Origin: Neoechinorhynchus agilis
Taxonomy: Eukaryota; Acanthocephala
Assembly (NCBI GenBank): GCA_051530055.1
Contig: CM121341.1
Coordinates: forward strand, 15,314,001 to 15,378,000
Length of the DNA: 64,000 nt
Direction: 5' to 3'
Numbering within the stretch: position 1 is the first letter of the stretch; each line of letters opens with the position of its first letter. Of the stretch, positions 33,651 through 45,269 are shown piece by piece. Position numbers and translations under genes: made by a program. The notes beneath the pieces are model-generated. The model saw only the letters and a program-made list of their open reading frames with translations, was not told where the DNA came from and ran no database searches.

Positions 33651-35696
33651 AAATGTAGAAACTCAGCTGACGAAATCGATTTGCTCAACCGCATGTCTTT
33701 ATCATTTGTTGCATTGTCAGCTGACTTTCTCGACCGCATGTTCTCGAATTTTACGACAGATCTTATTAGTTAATTACCGATGCCTCCACCACCTACAACA
33801 CGGCACGTTCCTCGCTTCGCTCGGAACCTGGATGCTACACAACAATATGAAGATGGAAACTTGCCCGCCCAAAATGAGCCAAATAAAAAAACAACGTCAA
33901 TGTGATTATTTCAACTTCGTCAGCCGAGGGTACCACACGACCGAACTTCTCAACAAGATTTTGTGAGGTTTGTAATGGGATTTTCTCTCTGACGAAAACA
34001 GTTCTTAGGGTCCATGGACCCCGTAATTCAAGCTGCTGCGGTTCCGGTTCACCTCCCAATTCCATTGATGGTGTGCACCAAAATCCTATCACGATATCAC
34101 AGTACAAAATGAAATTCCATTTGTAGGGAATATTGTGCGAAAGTTCTGCCCAGGAACGTTCTGCAAAGAATCCCAAGGGGCGCGCGATATCAGGCCACAA
34201 AGAGATTCACATTGTTATTGACAGAATGCATCGAGGCTAACTCAGAGTTGTCGTGGGATCTCTGACCTTTCGACCGCATGCGGACAACGTAAGGAGTGTG
34301 TCCAGGAGCGTGACCACCACCGAAACTCAAATTGGTCGCTTGCTGAACGCTTTTCATCGAAGTTCGCGGACGGAGATACCAGAGGAGCAGTTCGTCTTTT
34401 ATCATCAATGTACAGTCTCGCCAAAAACAACGAAGAAACATTACGAACTCTTCGTTCCAAACCTCCGAGTGAGGGCGGTCGGCAGTATTTCGTGAAATCT
34501 TCCTCCGTCGATACGATCCCTTATGTTTCATCATCGAAATCAGAAGTGAAGATGGCAATCTCCTCTTTTGAAAACGGATAAGCTCGCGGCCTTGACGGGC
34601 TAAGGCCCCAACACCTAAAGGATATGACTTCCTTTTCAGTAGGTGACGCTTCTCAGTCCCTTGAAGATGCATTGGCACTCCTAGTCGACCAATTTTCACG
34701 GGGAGAGTTGATTCCGCAAGCAATTGAGCTATTTTTCGGCGCATTTAGTGGGATTCGTACCATTGCAATTGGAACAACTTTGCGGCGCTTAATAGCAAAA
34801 ATTTTAAATAAAAGGATAACGGAAAAAGTAGGGATGCTGCTTCGCCCTACTCAGTTAGGCTGCTGTACACCTTATGGCTCAGAGGTGATTGTTAATTCAC
34901 TCCGCACGTTCATCACCGGAAATCCAAAGCCGTGCGTGATCTTTAAATGTGATTTCAAAAATGCATTCAACACAGTTCACCGATCATATTTGCTCGAAGT
35001 AGTTAGAAATCACGCACCAGAAGCATTTCACTATTTCGCTAATGCCTATGGGAGTTCAACTCCCTTGTTGTTTTGTGGTCAGAAAGTGGAGTTCAACAAG
35101 GGGATCCTTTGGGCTCAATAGCCTTCTCACTCGCAGGCAATCCCGTCGCGCACTCTCTTCAATCCAGCTTTAACGGCTAGTACTTGAATGATGGCACGCT
35201 CGTAGGTAACCTCTCTGTACTACTGCGCGATTTGGAGACACTCGTGAAGGAGACGGCGAAAATTGGCATTGAATTGAATGCCGCGAAATGCGAGATTTTA
35301 GTGATGAACGGGGAAGATGAGGCGCCCTGGCAAACTATCGTGAAAGATTTTCAGAATCTGGCCCCCGGGATAGAATTGATCATTCTAGACCGGTTGAGTC
35401 TTCTAGGAAGCTGCATTTTTGGTTCTAATGTTATAGCAGTATTTGTCAATCTTCAACCGCAACTTTCGATGTTGTGCGAATAAGCTGCACACATCACCCT
35501 TTTTAGACATAAGGATAAGCTGGAAAAATTAGACGAGACGATGAAAGCCTCTCTCGAGAAAATTTTAAATACTCAGCTGTCGGACGAGGCTTGGCGTCAA
35601 GCGTCCTTGCCTGTGTCGTCCGGCGGTTTGAGTATCTGAAAAGCAGCAGATATTTCTCTGCCAGCTTATTTGAGATCGCAAAATAGTTATATATAA

Positions 35697-38402
35697 TCCC
35701 ATGTACCTTTGGTCCTCATAAGAACTCGAGTTCATAATTGTGCAAAAAGAAGCGTATCCGTTCGGGAGGTAATATCTTGTCGGAGGGATGTCTTTCCGGG
35801 TGGGAACTTAAAAGATCGTTTGGACTGGATTACGAGTCCGTTCGTTTGAGAATATCCGGTTGGGTTGGAAGGTCCCTTCTGATGGCAATTGGTGGATATT
35901 GTTTACAGGAGAACTTGTAAGGTTGGTCTCTCCTCAGAAACATTTCAAGATCCGATATTCGAGAGAAGATTGGGCAGCATGGAAAAAGGAGCGTAGATAT
36001 AGTGAGGTGCGAGGTATAGGAGGGTGAGACGAATTAGGATTACGAGTGTTGAGCTCGTGTGAAAAGGGAGCGATATGTGGAAGAAATTGTGGTGGTAGAG
36101 TTGAGAGGCGTTTTGATTGTTTTATGAAAATAGCATCAAGGCATTCGGTACGAGGGGAAAAGTCAACTGTGCAAATTTTAGATAATATAACGTTTATTTG
36201 TTGGTTCCGATACAATCATTACCGTCCGTAAAATTGAAGCTTCTCTCCTTCCTCACCTGTCTCTATCACGCTAGCAGCATTGCTTCGTTGTACTGCGAGC
36301 GAGATATTTTGTCGCAGGAATACACCTGTTCGTGCGTCGCCGGTCGTTTCTCTCAATTTCTTCGAGAGATCCTGGGGCAGAGTGAGCGCCGAGCTGCAAA
36401 GCGCTCCATACGTCTCTACTCCGAAGGGGACAAAATAGTGGGTCCCTGCTAAATCCGCATATTTTCGTACCTTCCTCCCTTCCGCTGTACTGGCTGCACC
36501 TCCAGGGATTTCGAGAGAGTACGGAATGTTGCTTACTGGGAGGGTGTCCACACACGTGGCGTCCCAGAGAAGGCATTTGCCCTCCCGCCACGGAAAGAAC
36601 GAAATTCCGTCAGGACGACGATCGCCTAGTCGACAAAGATGGGCGGGTTCCAAGATATTGGGTAAGTTCGCCGTTCTCAACGGCCTAGAAATTACGCTAT
36701 TGATCTCAGAATGGAGTGAGAACCTTACCCCTGACTTTCGGCAAACGAGACCGTGTCACCCGAAAGCATCAATAAAAGACCAACATCGACAGCGATGGTA
36801 CGTGCATATCGGGAGACCAAGTCCTAAGGACACTGCGATCCTCGTTAGCTCATCGGTGAGAAGAGTTCCCATAGATGCCAGAGGAACAACTTCCAACCAC
36901 GTCCCGATTCTCGTGTCGAAACTACCAACAATATAGCTCGGACGGCCCCATCGCGAGAACCTGAAAGTAGAGAGCTGCGAGCTCTCGCGACGAGAGGTCT
37001 GTCTCAGATCGACTGTCCGAGGCCATTCACGGGAACATGGTTAGCGCCTGTCTGCTGGCACCATTCTTCAACTGCCACCACAAAGTCTTGTTCAAGGCAA
37101 AACTTTTCCCTCAGAATTTTTCTTCGCTATCGGTTGATTCTCCTCGTACGATCCAAGAAAGGCTGGCAAGGCAAGGTCTACTAGCGCCCGAATGCCCAAT
37201 CCCCCAGATGACACAGACAATGAAGCTTGTCGCCACGCCTCATCTGAGAACTGGACATTTAAAATACGCTCGAGACAAGCCCTCACCTTGTCGCCGAGCT
37301 TAGCCAATCCTTCCTTATGTTTGAAGAATATAACAATTTCGGGATAAAGAGTGCGTTCTATCGCACAGCAACGAAAGTTTCTGTATGATACGGCCGATCT
37401 TAGCTTCCACATTTGAATCAAATACGCAACTACCCAAGAGGCCGGGTTGCTGTGGAGTCACGAGTTTCAGAAATGGAGCTACGTCCTCGAACCCATCCAT
37501 TAGATCCTGGACTGGCGTCGTCGTCGATATTGAATACTAGGAGCTCACACTTTCCAGCATTGAGCTCAATGCTCATTCTCGATGTCTCATAAATCAGCGT
37601 CTCCAAATTGCGCAGTACAACGGAGGGATCATCTCCGAGCGCAGCGCCATCCAAGTACCAAGCGTTGAAGCTGGAATGGAGAGAGTGCGCTATTGGATTT
37701 ACTGTTAGGGAGAATGCGATTGGACCGAGAGGATCTCCTTGCTGCACTCTTCGTTCGGAACAAATGAGGTGGTCTTCGAATAGCAAAAGAATCGCGGTCC
37801 CGTAGGAATTGAGAAAATTTTAGAAGGCTTCTGGTGCGTGATCCCTAATTGCGCAGAACATGCTTTCGCTCTTGAGAGAGTTAAAGGCGTTCTGAAAATC
37901 GCACTTAAGAATCACGCACGGCTCTGAACTTCTCGTAGTAAAGTTTCGGAGCGCGTGGACAATACCTTCCGCCTCGTAAAATGTGCAGCAGCCCAGTTAG
38001 ACTGGGCGAAGGCAAACCGAACACACACCAGTAGAGACGCGTTGGAGCCCGGCAGCGTTGGCCTTCTAGGTGTCAGCGTCAGCAGCGTCGATTCTAGGCG
38101 ATATGAACGCAGTTAGTTGCTTGTTTTCAGTCGAGATTTTTTTGACAACTGAGTCTTCGATTTATCAGAATTTTCTGGCGGCTGCATTGATTGTTGGCTG
38201 TTATGTGGTCGTCAACCCCTGAATTTTTCCAACGACAGGAATGTTTGCGAAGAATTTCAAGACGGCGGATTGGATATTTGGGAAGGTTGCTAAACACGGC
38301 ATAATTGTAAGTGAGGGACGGTAAGTTTACCCGCCAATGGTTGCAAACAATCCGTTTTGCACTCACCCCTGGTAGCGAGAATTCATAACTCTTTAATTTC
38401 AC
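35697..38402 (-). mobile_element. LINE B (-), Jockey/CR1-like, inserted in LINE A and itself interrupted
   Basis: The right piece (about 38402-38240) reads LPSLTYNYAVFSN...RRLEILRK. The left piece (36215-35934) continues SKICTVDFSPRTECLDA and ends ...AAQSSLEYRILKCF, followed by the 3' tail down to about 35697. The same protein order is uninterrupted at 63520-63850, so the break (RRLEILRK, then SKICTVDF) marks the insertion of another LINE (36222-38035). Confidence 0.75.
36222..38035 (-). mobile_element. LINE A (-), second copy nested inside LINE B
   Basis: On the minus strand, reading from the right: CVILKCDFQNAFN near 37900; RRVQQGDPLGPIAFSL (RT) at about 37750; ELNAGKCELLVF; DEAWRQASLSVSSGGLGI at about 37230; a cysteine cluster; then RRPDGISFFPWREGKCLLWDATCVDTL (in two parts, about 36615-36535) and FLRQNISLAVQR near 36300. 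This is the same family as the flanking plus-strand LINE A, 5'-truncated. The PDG...WD-A-TC block is better preserved here than in the plus-strand copy. Confidence 0.75.
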
Positions 38403-39149
38403 ATTATCGTGACCTGGTGAACTGAACTCGATTAACGGCAGTCTCTACAGGAGAATCGGGTGCTTGGCTCAACGCTATCCCAATTGCTTCTGTGGGTACC
38501 CTTCTCTCCGTCGAGACAGTAAGGATTGCAGTGTCCCTGAGACTTGGGGTACCGATGTGTACATCCCATTGCTGCCGCTGCGGTTCGACGGTGGAACCAT
38601 CGGGACGCCATGGTCTCGTCTGTCGGCAATCAGGCGGAAGGTACTCACTACACTCCGAAGTGAACGCAATTCTTAATTGTGAACTGAATACTGTGAATGC
38701 ACCCAACATCCTAGAGGCGAGCAATCTTTGCCGACTCCATGATGGTCGATCGGACGGTGTCCCAGTATTCCCGTGGCGAGAAGGAAAATGTCTTCTCTGG
38801 GGCGCCAAGTCCGTGGACACGCTCGCAGCCAGCAACATAAAATTCGCCACTATCAAACCAGGGAGAGCAGCAACCGCTGCTGAGGAACGCAAAAGGACAA
38901 AATACAGGGACCTAAGTCGAAATCATCATTTTTGTTCCCTTTGGCGTCGAGACATTCGGGTCGTTTGGTACCGCTGCGCAGGACCTGGTCAAACAATTGT
39001 CTAAGAGATTGAGACAAATCATTGGCGATCTGAGATCAGGAGCATTCTTCTTACAAAACAAGTCTGGATGAGCAACGAGGGAACACTGTATCCGTCCTTT
39101 TGACCTTTACACCACGATGGCAGCTGAGTGATCCAAAGCGGTGGTGTAA

Positions 39150-39635
39150 ATGATTTTATGCTCGAAATTAAACGCGAATAATGTTACAATTTTCGGATTA
39201 GGTAAAAGATCGCTCATAATCATCTTTGTTAACAATGCTTCGGTGAAGCCTTTAGGAGTCAAGGGCGAGGAGATAAAAGATAGAATGTCCGAGTGTTTAA
39301 GGTGGACAAGATCCATAATGTTGAAATTTTGGTCGTCCGAAATCCAACGGGTTAATGACTTATATGTCTACCAGTTGATGGAATGGAGAGGCAAGTCTTT
39401 TAAAGAAGATTGTCCAATGAAATTCGTGCTGCTTTTTGCTCTAAATCAAACTTTTGACTCGGTAAAATGCTTGAACACTTTAGATGTGTCGGTTAGAATG
39501 GGGTATATTGACGAAAGCTTCGACCTGCAAGCACCAATTAATGACTTCAGGACTTTTCACCTGACCAATGCACCGATGCATAAGGAAGCTTTAGAGTCAG
39601 CTAGGTCTTCTCAGAGGTTTTTCAAAAGGGAATGA
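39150..39635 (+). CDS. Unrecognised 161-codon ORF
   Basis: An open frame with plausible composition, including LKFWSSEIQRVNDLYVYQL and a Phe/Leu-rich stretch KFVLLFALNQTFDSVKCLNTL. No domain is recognised and no repeat partner is seen in this window. It lies between the degraded LINE A and the 3' end of the secreted-protein gene on the other strand. It could be a small host gene, an old gene fragment or chance. Confidence 0.3.
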   Translation: MILCSKLNANNVTIFGLGKRSLIIIFVNNASVKPLGVKGEEIKDRMSECLRWTRSIMLKFWSSEIQRVNDLYVYQLMEWRGKSFKEDCPMKFVLLFALNQTFDSVKCLNTLDVSVRMGYIDESFDLQAPINDFRTFHLTNAPMHKEALESARSSQRFFKRE

Positions 39636-39739
39636 ATGGAAAAAGTTCACTAATGGCGTAGACTACGGCTGATGGTGATTTGTGGATGGTAACACAGATT
39701 GTAAACTTAAGACTCTCCTTGTTGATTTCAAATAATATC

Positions 39740-41523
39740 TTAATTGTCCACAGTATCCAGCAAACACGATCCATTGCTTATCTTGACCATTGGAAACTCA
39801 CAAACACAAATACCGCTTTGTCCGTGTCCAGGGACGTAGATCTCTCGTAGATCTTTGCATTTACGAATGGAATATAGGCAAGAGTTATGCTCCATTGACC
39901 ACTGTTGACCACTGGGACACGAGCATTCATAATCGAGTGTGCCTGATTCTGCAAGATCAATCAAAGATTTGTTTCTGTCAATCAATGTTCTACACTTCGA
40001 TCCTTGAGATTGGCAGATTGTGTCGTATTTTACGCTTAGCGAGTTTGATTAGTAGTCGAATGCGGATCGAATTTGTATGCAGAAAATTTTATCGGCATCA
40101 GAAACCGGGTTGAATTTCGATCTTTTATTGCGATTTGTAAATATATTAATTATACCAATAAAAAATAATCGAGGAGAACGTAAAATATATATTGTTCGCT
40201 TCCAGTCAAGTGACTCGCTAAACGTTCATGACGAAGTATTCATTAAATGCGGAGCTAGGTTTGCCAAACACCTTGAGTTATAAACTACAGGACTAAAAGT
40301 TGTCCCGAGTACACCCGTTTTAAGATCGATATCCGATGTGTAAATATCGGTCAATAATTTCTTAAAAATCAGGCGGTTGGTTATAGCATCATAGGCACCT
40401 AGCAAACCGTCTTTTGATAAACTTGCTGCATCGGTATCCTTTTTGCTCACTAAGTCAAAAAGTGCGATCTTAAGTTCAGCGACATGGTTCGCGAGTTGAC
40501 GGCCGCAGCAGGGATCCGGACAAAAGCTGAGTAGGGCACATTGAAAGTCAGATCGCTCCGATTCTACCTTAAGCATAAAATTATTCATTCCAATAGGAAT
40601 ATGGCATGATCCATTGATCCGACGAAGTAGATCGTCTTGGGAGAGCGTGTAAGCGCATATTGTGCTTGGTTTAAGAAAAACGAAGATTGATTCGTGGCGT
40701 ATTTGATAATATTTTTCAGGATGGATTTAATATTCGCACCCTAAAAAATGAGTTAAAGGTTTGGCGAAAATATAATACTTATCGGCTCGTAGAAACACAT
40801 TCGATCTATAAAGTATGCTTTCTTTTAAGTAATAATACTTATGACTTCAATTGAATTTAAAAGAAATCGAAGACGAGAGTCCACGTTGTTATTTTCTTGC
40901 GATTCCATTGATCTTTTAAACCCCCAGCGATTAAACCTGAAGCACTAATAAATGAAGGGCAGTTGTAAGCCGAAACCGCATTCTTTGCAGATGAACTCGA
41001 AATGGATATAGGTATTTTTTAAGAAGCCATCGTTCACCATGATATAAATACGCATTTCGCTTCCATTCGCTCCATTTTTTACTCCTTGATACCATCCATC
41101 CGTGATCTTGTATACTAAGATGCTGGAAAATGTATTCTACGCACTGGCTCACTCCTTCGGCACACTTTTCGTTCACTTTTTGGTCAAGTTCATTGAGTTT
41201 CGGGTATGAATAGGGAAATGTTATATACTTTTTGTAGACTAATTCGTGATCAGCATTGCCAAGATCCCACTTAGTTTCATGAAATAGTCTGTCTTCATCG
41301 AGAATCCGCGTACGGACACCTTCCAGCGGCCAAATATCAAGTCTCCAATCAACTTCATTGAATTTCATATGTCGAATGTATTCTGAGACTATTGCGTGGT
41401 TCTTTAGCCTTTGAGATGAGGTTAAAGGATCACTGTCGAATTAAGGTTAACTTCTCTGCGAACGATACATTGAGCGCGTTGGATAAATCTAACTGGGAAA
41501 TTGTAGTGAACAAAAGAAGCATC
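39740..41523 (-). CDS. Secreted, cysteine-rich protein with EGF-like C-terminus, multi-exon, family not recognised
   Basis: Supported exons: 41523-41453 (signal peptide MLLLFTTISQLDLSNA), 41402-41038, a third ending at 40272 (start uncertain, 40635 fits phase), and 40034-39740. Introns 41452-41403 (50 nt) and 40271-40035 (237 nt) are GT-AG and phase-consistent. Exon 2 encodes NHAIVSEYIRHMKFNEVDWR, a DIWPLEG block and a Trp-rich segment (DHGWMVSRSKKWSEWKRNAY). Exon 3 has a cysteine cluster, FCPDPCCGRQ. Exon 4 has two EGF-like patterns (CQSQGSKC...YECSCPSGQQW and CKDLREIYVPGHGQSGICVC). It is probably extracellular. The region 41037-40636 may hide another exon. The ATG is directly preceded by ATTAAATAG. 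I do not recognise the family. Confidence 0.6.
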
Positions 41524-42473
41524 TATTTAATATAAAACAATGAGAATAAATTATGAAAAATAATCGCTTAGCTACAATTTTCAGAGCAATTGCCGGAGAA
41601 CAAAACAATGAATTAGAACTTTTTTAAGCTTTAATCTGACATATATAGTTGTATGGAGAATGAGAATGGTGTTTCATGTTTTGCAATAGTCAATCTTTTA
41701 CCTATTTGCGTGTAGAACGACTGTTTAATTTTCCGCATATCAAATGTGATCTTAGAAAGTCTGATCTTAGTTTTCCATACTCCCAAATACGATCCTAATG
41801 TTTATTTTTACTTCACGAACCGGGACAAATCAGAGGTGAAACTCGGCATACAAGTGCACATGAAGATTGATAAAAATAATCGCATTTTTTGCCGTTGCAA
41901 TTTCTTCAACTCTAATATAAAAGTCAAATTTTATTTGTCTTACAAACGTCGAAACAGCTTTATCTTTCATTGTCTCTAGTATGCATCCAACGTTTCGTTA
42001 AAGAGAAAAACTTTTATATAATGAAAGATATTTATCACACTTAAAGGTTCAGCAAAAAAGCATATTCTAATACATAAGGGGAATATATCTTAAGAAATTA
42101 TTTCACTAAATTTTCATTTTGCTTAAATACGATCTCGGCAAATATTAATTTGATATTGAACGTGTTTTATCGACTAATAATTCATAACTTAAATATTTGG
42201 CAAAATAGTGAAATATTGAAAGAAAATATGTTAACGAGATTCTTAGAAATTAAAGATGTTCAATTCACCGATAAAGTTCCAATTAAATAATCGCCAGAGG
42301 TTATTCTGTGTGCAAATAGAAATACAGTGAGGAATGATTATTTTGGGATTGTCGGTCTTCTATTTTAAACGTTTATTTTCGCCAAGGAAAAAAAACGAAG
42401 TCTCTAATTCAAACGAATATTTATTTTGTACGACCACATTGACCGTGAGAAGACATTGATATTTTTAGAGCAT
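41524..42473. other. Intergenic, nothing recognised
   Basis: AT-rich spacer with one 77-codon plus-strand frame at 41746-41979 that has no recognisable features. Confidence 0.5.
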
Positions 42474-44390
42474 TCAAACAGGTCGTCTATTGACAAGAGT
42501 GTTCTTCTCATCATCTTCGTCACTTTCAGAATAAGAAGACTCGGTATCGTCATCTTCCTGTGGGTGTTGTTGATAGGCGAAGGGCGGTGGCGGCATAAAC
42601 CGCGGACTGATCAGTCGTACGAGCTGGGGTGGGTACATTGGATACTTGAACTGAGGTGAATGTATCATTGTTGGCGGAGGAGTAATTCCGCCATTTTGCT
42701 GAGTGTGGAATATATTTTCGTGCAGATCTGGAACTGGCACCGATGCTGCACGATTCGTATTCGGAGATAAAGATTGACTGTGACGTGCTGCTTCCAACTC
42801 ACAAACTCTTCGACTCAATGCACGTTCGTTTTGAGTAAGCCGATCTCTTTCTGTTGTCAATCGCTTCATTTCGATTTGTAATCTCGATATCTCAGACAAG
42901 CGATTCTCGTTCATATCTTTTAAGGCATCCAATTCACGCTTTAATGATTCGATTTCTACACGTTGGTTACCACATCGTTCACGGAGTTTATCTAGCTCTC
43001 CATTGTACTCACTAAGTGACGCCATCTGAGCATTCTTCAAAGATTGGCAATGAAGTTGAACATCTCGCTCGCGCATCTCGGTGAGAAACCGCACTTCCAT
43101 TTGTGCATCGTGAAGATCTTTCTGGATCCGCTCAAGTTCCATCTTTAAAGAGATTATCTCGGCACGATCCGCGGATATCTGACCACGAAGGCGACTAGCG
43201 CCTTTGTCGGCTTCATTTCGAATGTCCGATAACAGTTCCGAAAGCTCTAGAGATCGATTGTCCTCTCGATTTAAATGGCATTGTTTGAATAAATCTATTG
43301 CTTTGACGAAGCTAGTCAAATGCGTGTCCAAAGGGTCGATAAGGATTGAGTCAAGTCGAGTTAGGGAGAACGAAGATGCTTGTTCGAATATTTTCGATAA
43401 ATCGTTAAACATTGCTTCGAGGTTGTCAAACTGCTGAGATGTGACAGAAAGTCTCACTCAGGAAGAGATTAAACGAAACGATTATAATGAATAAGAAAAG
43501 CGTTTTGTTAGAATCCTAACTAATTAAAAAAACATTTTGCAGTAAATTAAAAAAAATCTCAATTTATCGCTAGATTAGAACGTTTTTTACGATCTGAATT
43601 TCATAGATAAAATCGATTATTTCTCATAAAACCTTCTTTAAACGAAATTTTGAAATTGATAGCTTCCCAATTTTCACCTTCTGGATGGATTTTTTTGATA
43701 GAATTCCACTAATTGGGAGAGAGACTCACTGTTGCTTATGGCAACAAGTGAGCTTTCACATTGATCCTTAGTTCGTTCAAGATCCTTCATTTTGTCTTTG
43801 GTAAGTACCAAACTATTTGAATGCTTGTATAGATTATCATCGAGCTGCGTCTGTTTCATTTCAGACTGCAATCGTACTTCGGCGAGCTCCTGCTCCAACG
43901 AAGAAATCGTTTTTTTCATCTCTTCAACTTTCAAGTCCTTCTGCTCAGATTTCTTTACAGCATCAGATAAATCATGTTCTAAAGTCCTCAGTCGCCCAAC
44001 ATACATCTTCTCACTGAGTTTAGCATTGTCTAATTCTTCATTAAGATGACGAAGTCTATCAGCCTGCTCGGTTTCTAGATGAGCGTTCGCTCGTAACTTT
44101 CGTTCCAAAGAACAGCATCTCGATTCTGATTTAGTAAGCTGCTGGATCGTTTGTGCAAAACTGGACTCGATCTGATCGCATTTCGCTCTCATCTTACGAC
44201 TCGATGAAAACGATCCAATGAGTAGGAAGACGCTGAATACGAAGAAAACCAGAGAGCTAATCCATACAGGACTGTAAGGTTCTTCGATTAAACCTAAAGC
44301 GCTATCAATCGGTGGTAGAGAGCATAATACACCCAAAAGTAAGCTTAGCGAAATGAAGGAGTGTCCAATGAACCGGAAACCGCAGAGCAT
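42474..44390 (-). CDS. TANGO1/cTAGE5-like membrane coiled-coil protein, two exons
   Basis: Exon 1 is 44390-43678. The intron is 43677-43453, 225 nt, donor AG/GTGAAA and acceptor GAGTGAG. Exon 2 is 43452-42474. The join gives NPSRRLSVTSQQFDNLEAM and a product of 563 aa. It has an N-terminal hydrophobic region (about residues 8-30), a clear transmembrane helix (ISSLVFFVFSVFLLIGSF, about 45-62), and then long heptad coiled coils to about residue 460 (RKLRANAHLETEQADRLRHL, RLQIEMKRLTTERDRL). A proline-rich tail (PPQLVRLISPRFMPPPPFAY) and an acidic end complete it. This helix / coiled coil / proline-rich order is that of the TANGO1-cTAGE5 family at ER exit sites, where the proline-rich part binds Sec23. 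Coiled coils align loosely, so the family call is tentative. The ATG lies one base after TTATTCTTAG. Confidence 0.6.
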
Positions 44391-44865
44391 TCTAAGAATA
44401 AATTGAATAATCTAAAATTCAGTGAATAAAAACATTCAACAATGAGTAAGAGGAAACACCAAACCTCAAAGCAAATCAAGTCATTGATCGACTATTGATC
44501 GAATACGACAATTATTGTAACGCTTTTTCTTTCGTTTCAATAGCGTAATGTTCAATTTTATGACGTTTTTGCCAGCACGTATTGATTTAATCGATAATGC
44601 TCAAATTTAAACGAATCTGCTCTAAATGTCTACATAAAACTACAATTAACTTTGAGAACGCAGACGATATGTGCCACCTATCCTTAGATGGGATTCAGGT
44701 TTTGGTGTCTCAATATTCCGTCCGTGCTACTTCTTCAGGTTGCTTGATCGAAAGCGTCTATTACTAAATAACAACCTAAAGAAGTCCGACTGACAAAATA
44801 TCGGGATCAATAAAACAGTCTCTACTTTTATAATCACCAAGGAACACATAAATAAATCATCCATA
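44391..44865. other. Intergenic, nothing recognised
   Basis: Spacer upstream of the coiled-coil gene. No feature is supported. Confidence 0.5.
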
Positions 44866-45022
44866 GAAAATCCTTCGGGTTAATGAATGTAAACTTTTGG
44901 TGAACATACACCCGGTTCCTCCGAAAACAATGACTGATGAGGCGAGGTTACCTCACGAAATATCTCAAATAAATCAAAATCAAATAGGTTATGATCGGGA
45001 GTATGTTCACTAAAAGTTTACA
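44866..45022. mobile_element. Small fold-back element, copy D, with the best hammerhead-like motif
   Basis: Leader ATCCTTCGGGTT at 44870, terminal inverted repeat GTAAACTTTTGGTGAACATA near 44888 and its near-perfect complement near 45017. The interior at 44931-44967 reads TGA-CTGATGA-G-GCGAGG-TTA-CCTCAC-GAA-AT-AT-C-TCA, matching the strand order of a minimal hammerhead ribozyme. No coding capacity. Confidence 0.75.
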
Positions 45023-45041
45023 TAAATAAATGAATATTTTG

Positions 45042-45269
45042 CATGCTGTTCTTTGGAACGAAAGTTACGAGCGAACGCTCATCTAGAAACCGAGCAGGCT
45101 GATAGACTTCGTCATCTTAATGAAGAATTAGACAATGCTAAACTCAGTGAGAAGATGTATGTTGGACGATTGGGGACTTTAGAACATGATTTATCTGATG
45201 CTGTAAAGAAATCTGAGCAGAAGGACTTGAGAGTTGAAGAGATGAAAAAAACGATTTCTTCGTTGGAGC
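45042..45269 (+). pseudogene. Partial copy of the TANGO1/cTAGE5-like gene fused to LINE B
   Basis: About 228 bp nearly identical to the coiled-coil part of exon 1 of the gene at 42474-44390 (source about 44118-43891), with only two visible amino-acid changes (R to G, K to R). It lies on the opposite strand from its source. The match starts at ATGCTGTTCTTTGG, and after CGTTGGAGC the sequence becomes LINE B, reading in the same sense. Confidence 0.85.

Larger units (their letters stand above)
33775..39062 (+). mobile_element. LINE A (+), R2/RLE-like non-LTR retrotransposon, interrupted by nested elements
   Basis: Left part 33775-35690. An N-terminal zinc-finger-like segment (FCEVCNGIFSLTKTVLRVHG, about 33955-34015) comes first. 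The reverse transcriptase follows: GLDGLRPQHLKDM, IAIGTTLRRLIAKIL, CVIFKCDFKNAFNTVHRSY and AAKCEILVM, then DEAWRQASLPVSSGGL. The right part, 38403-39062, continues with SGAWLNAIPIASVGTLL, a CxC...H...C zinc knuckle (CRCGSTVEPSGRHGLVC) and a nuclease-like block (RSDGVPVFPWREGKCLLWG). A minus-strand LINE B lies between the parts. The zinc knuckle followed by a PDG...WD-type block suggests a restriction-like endonuclease, as in the R2/R4/NeSL groups. The frame is degraded at several points. Confidence 0.75.

Noticed and set aside
41434-41452. A 19-nt intron in the secreted-protein gene
   Set aside because: On recounting the bases the frame does not close; the 50-nt GT-AG intron 41452-41403 does.
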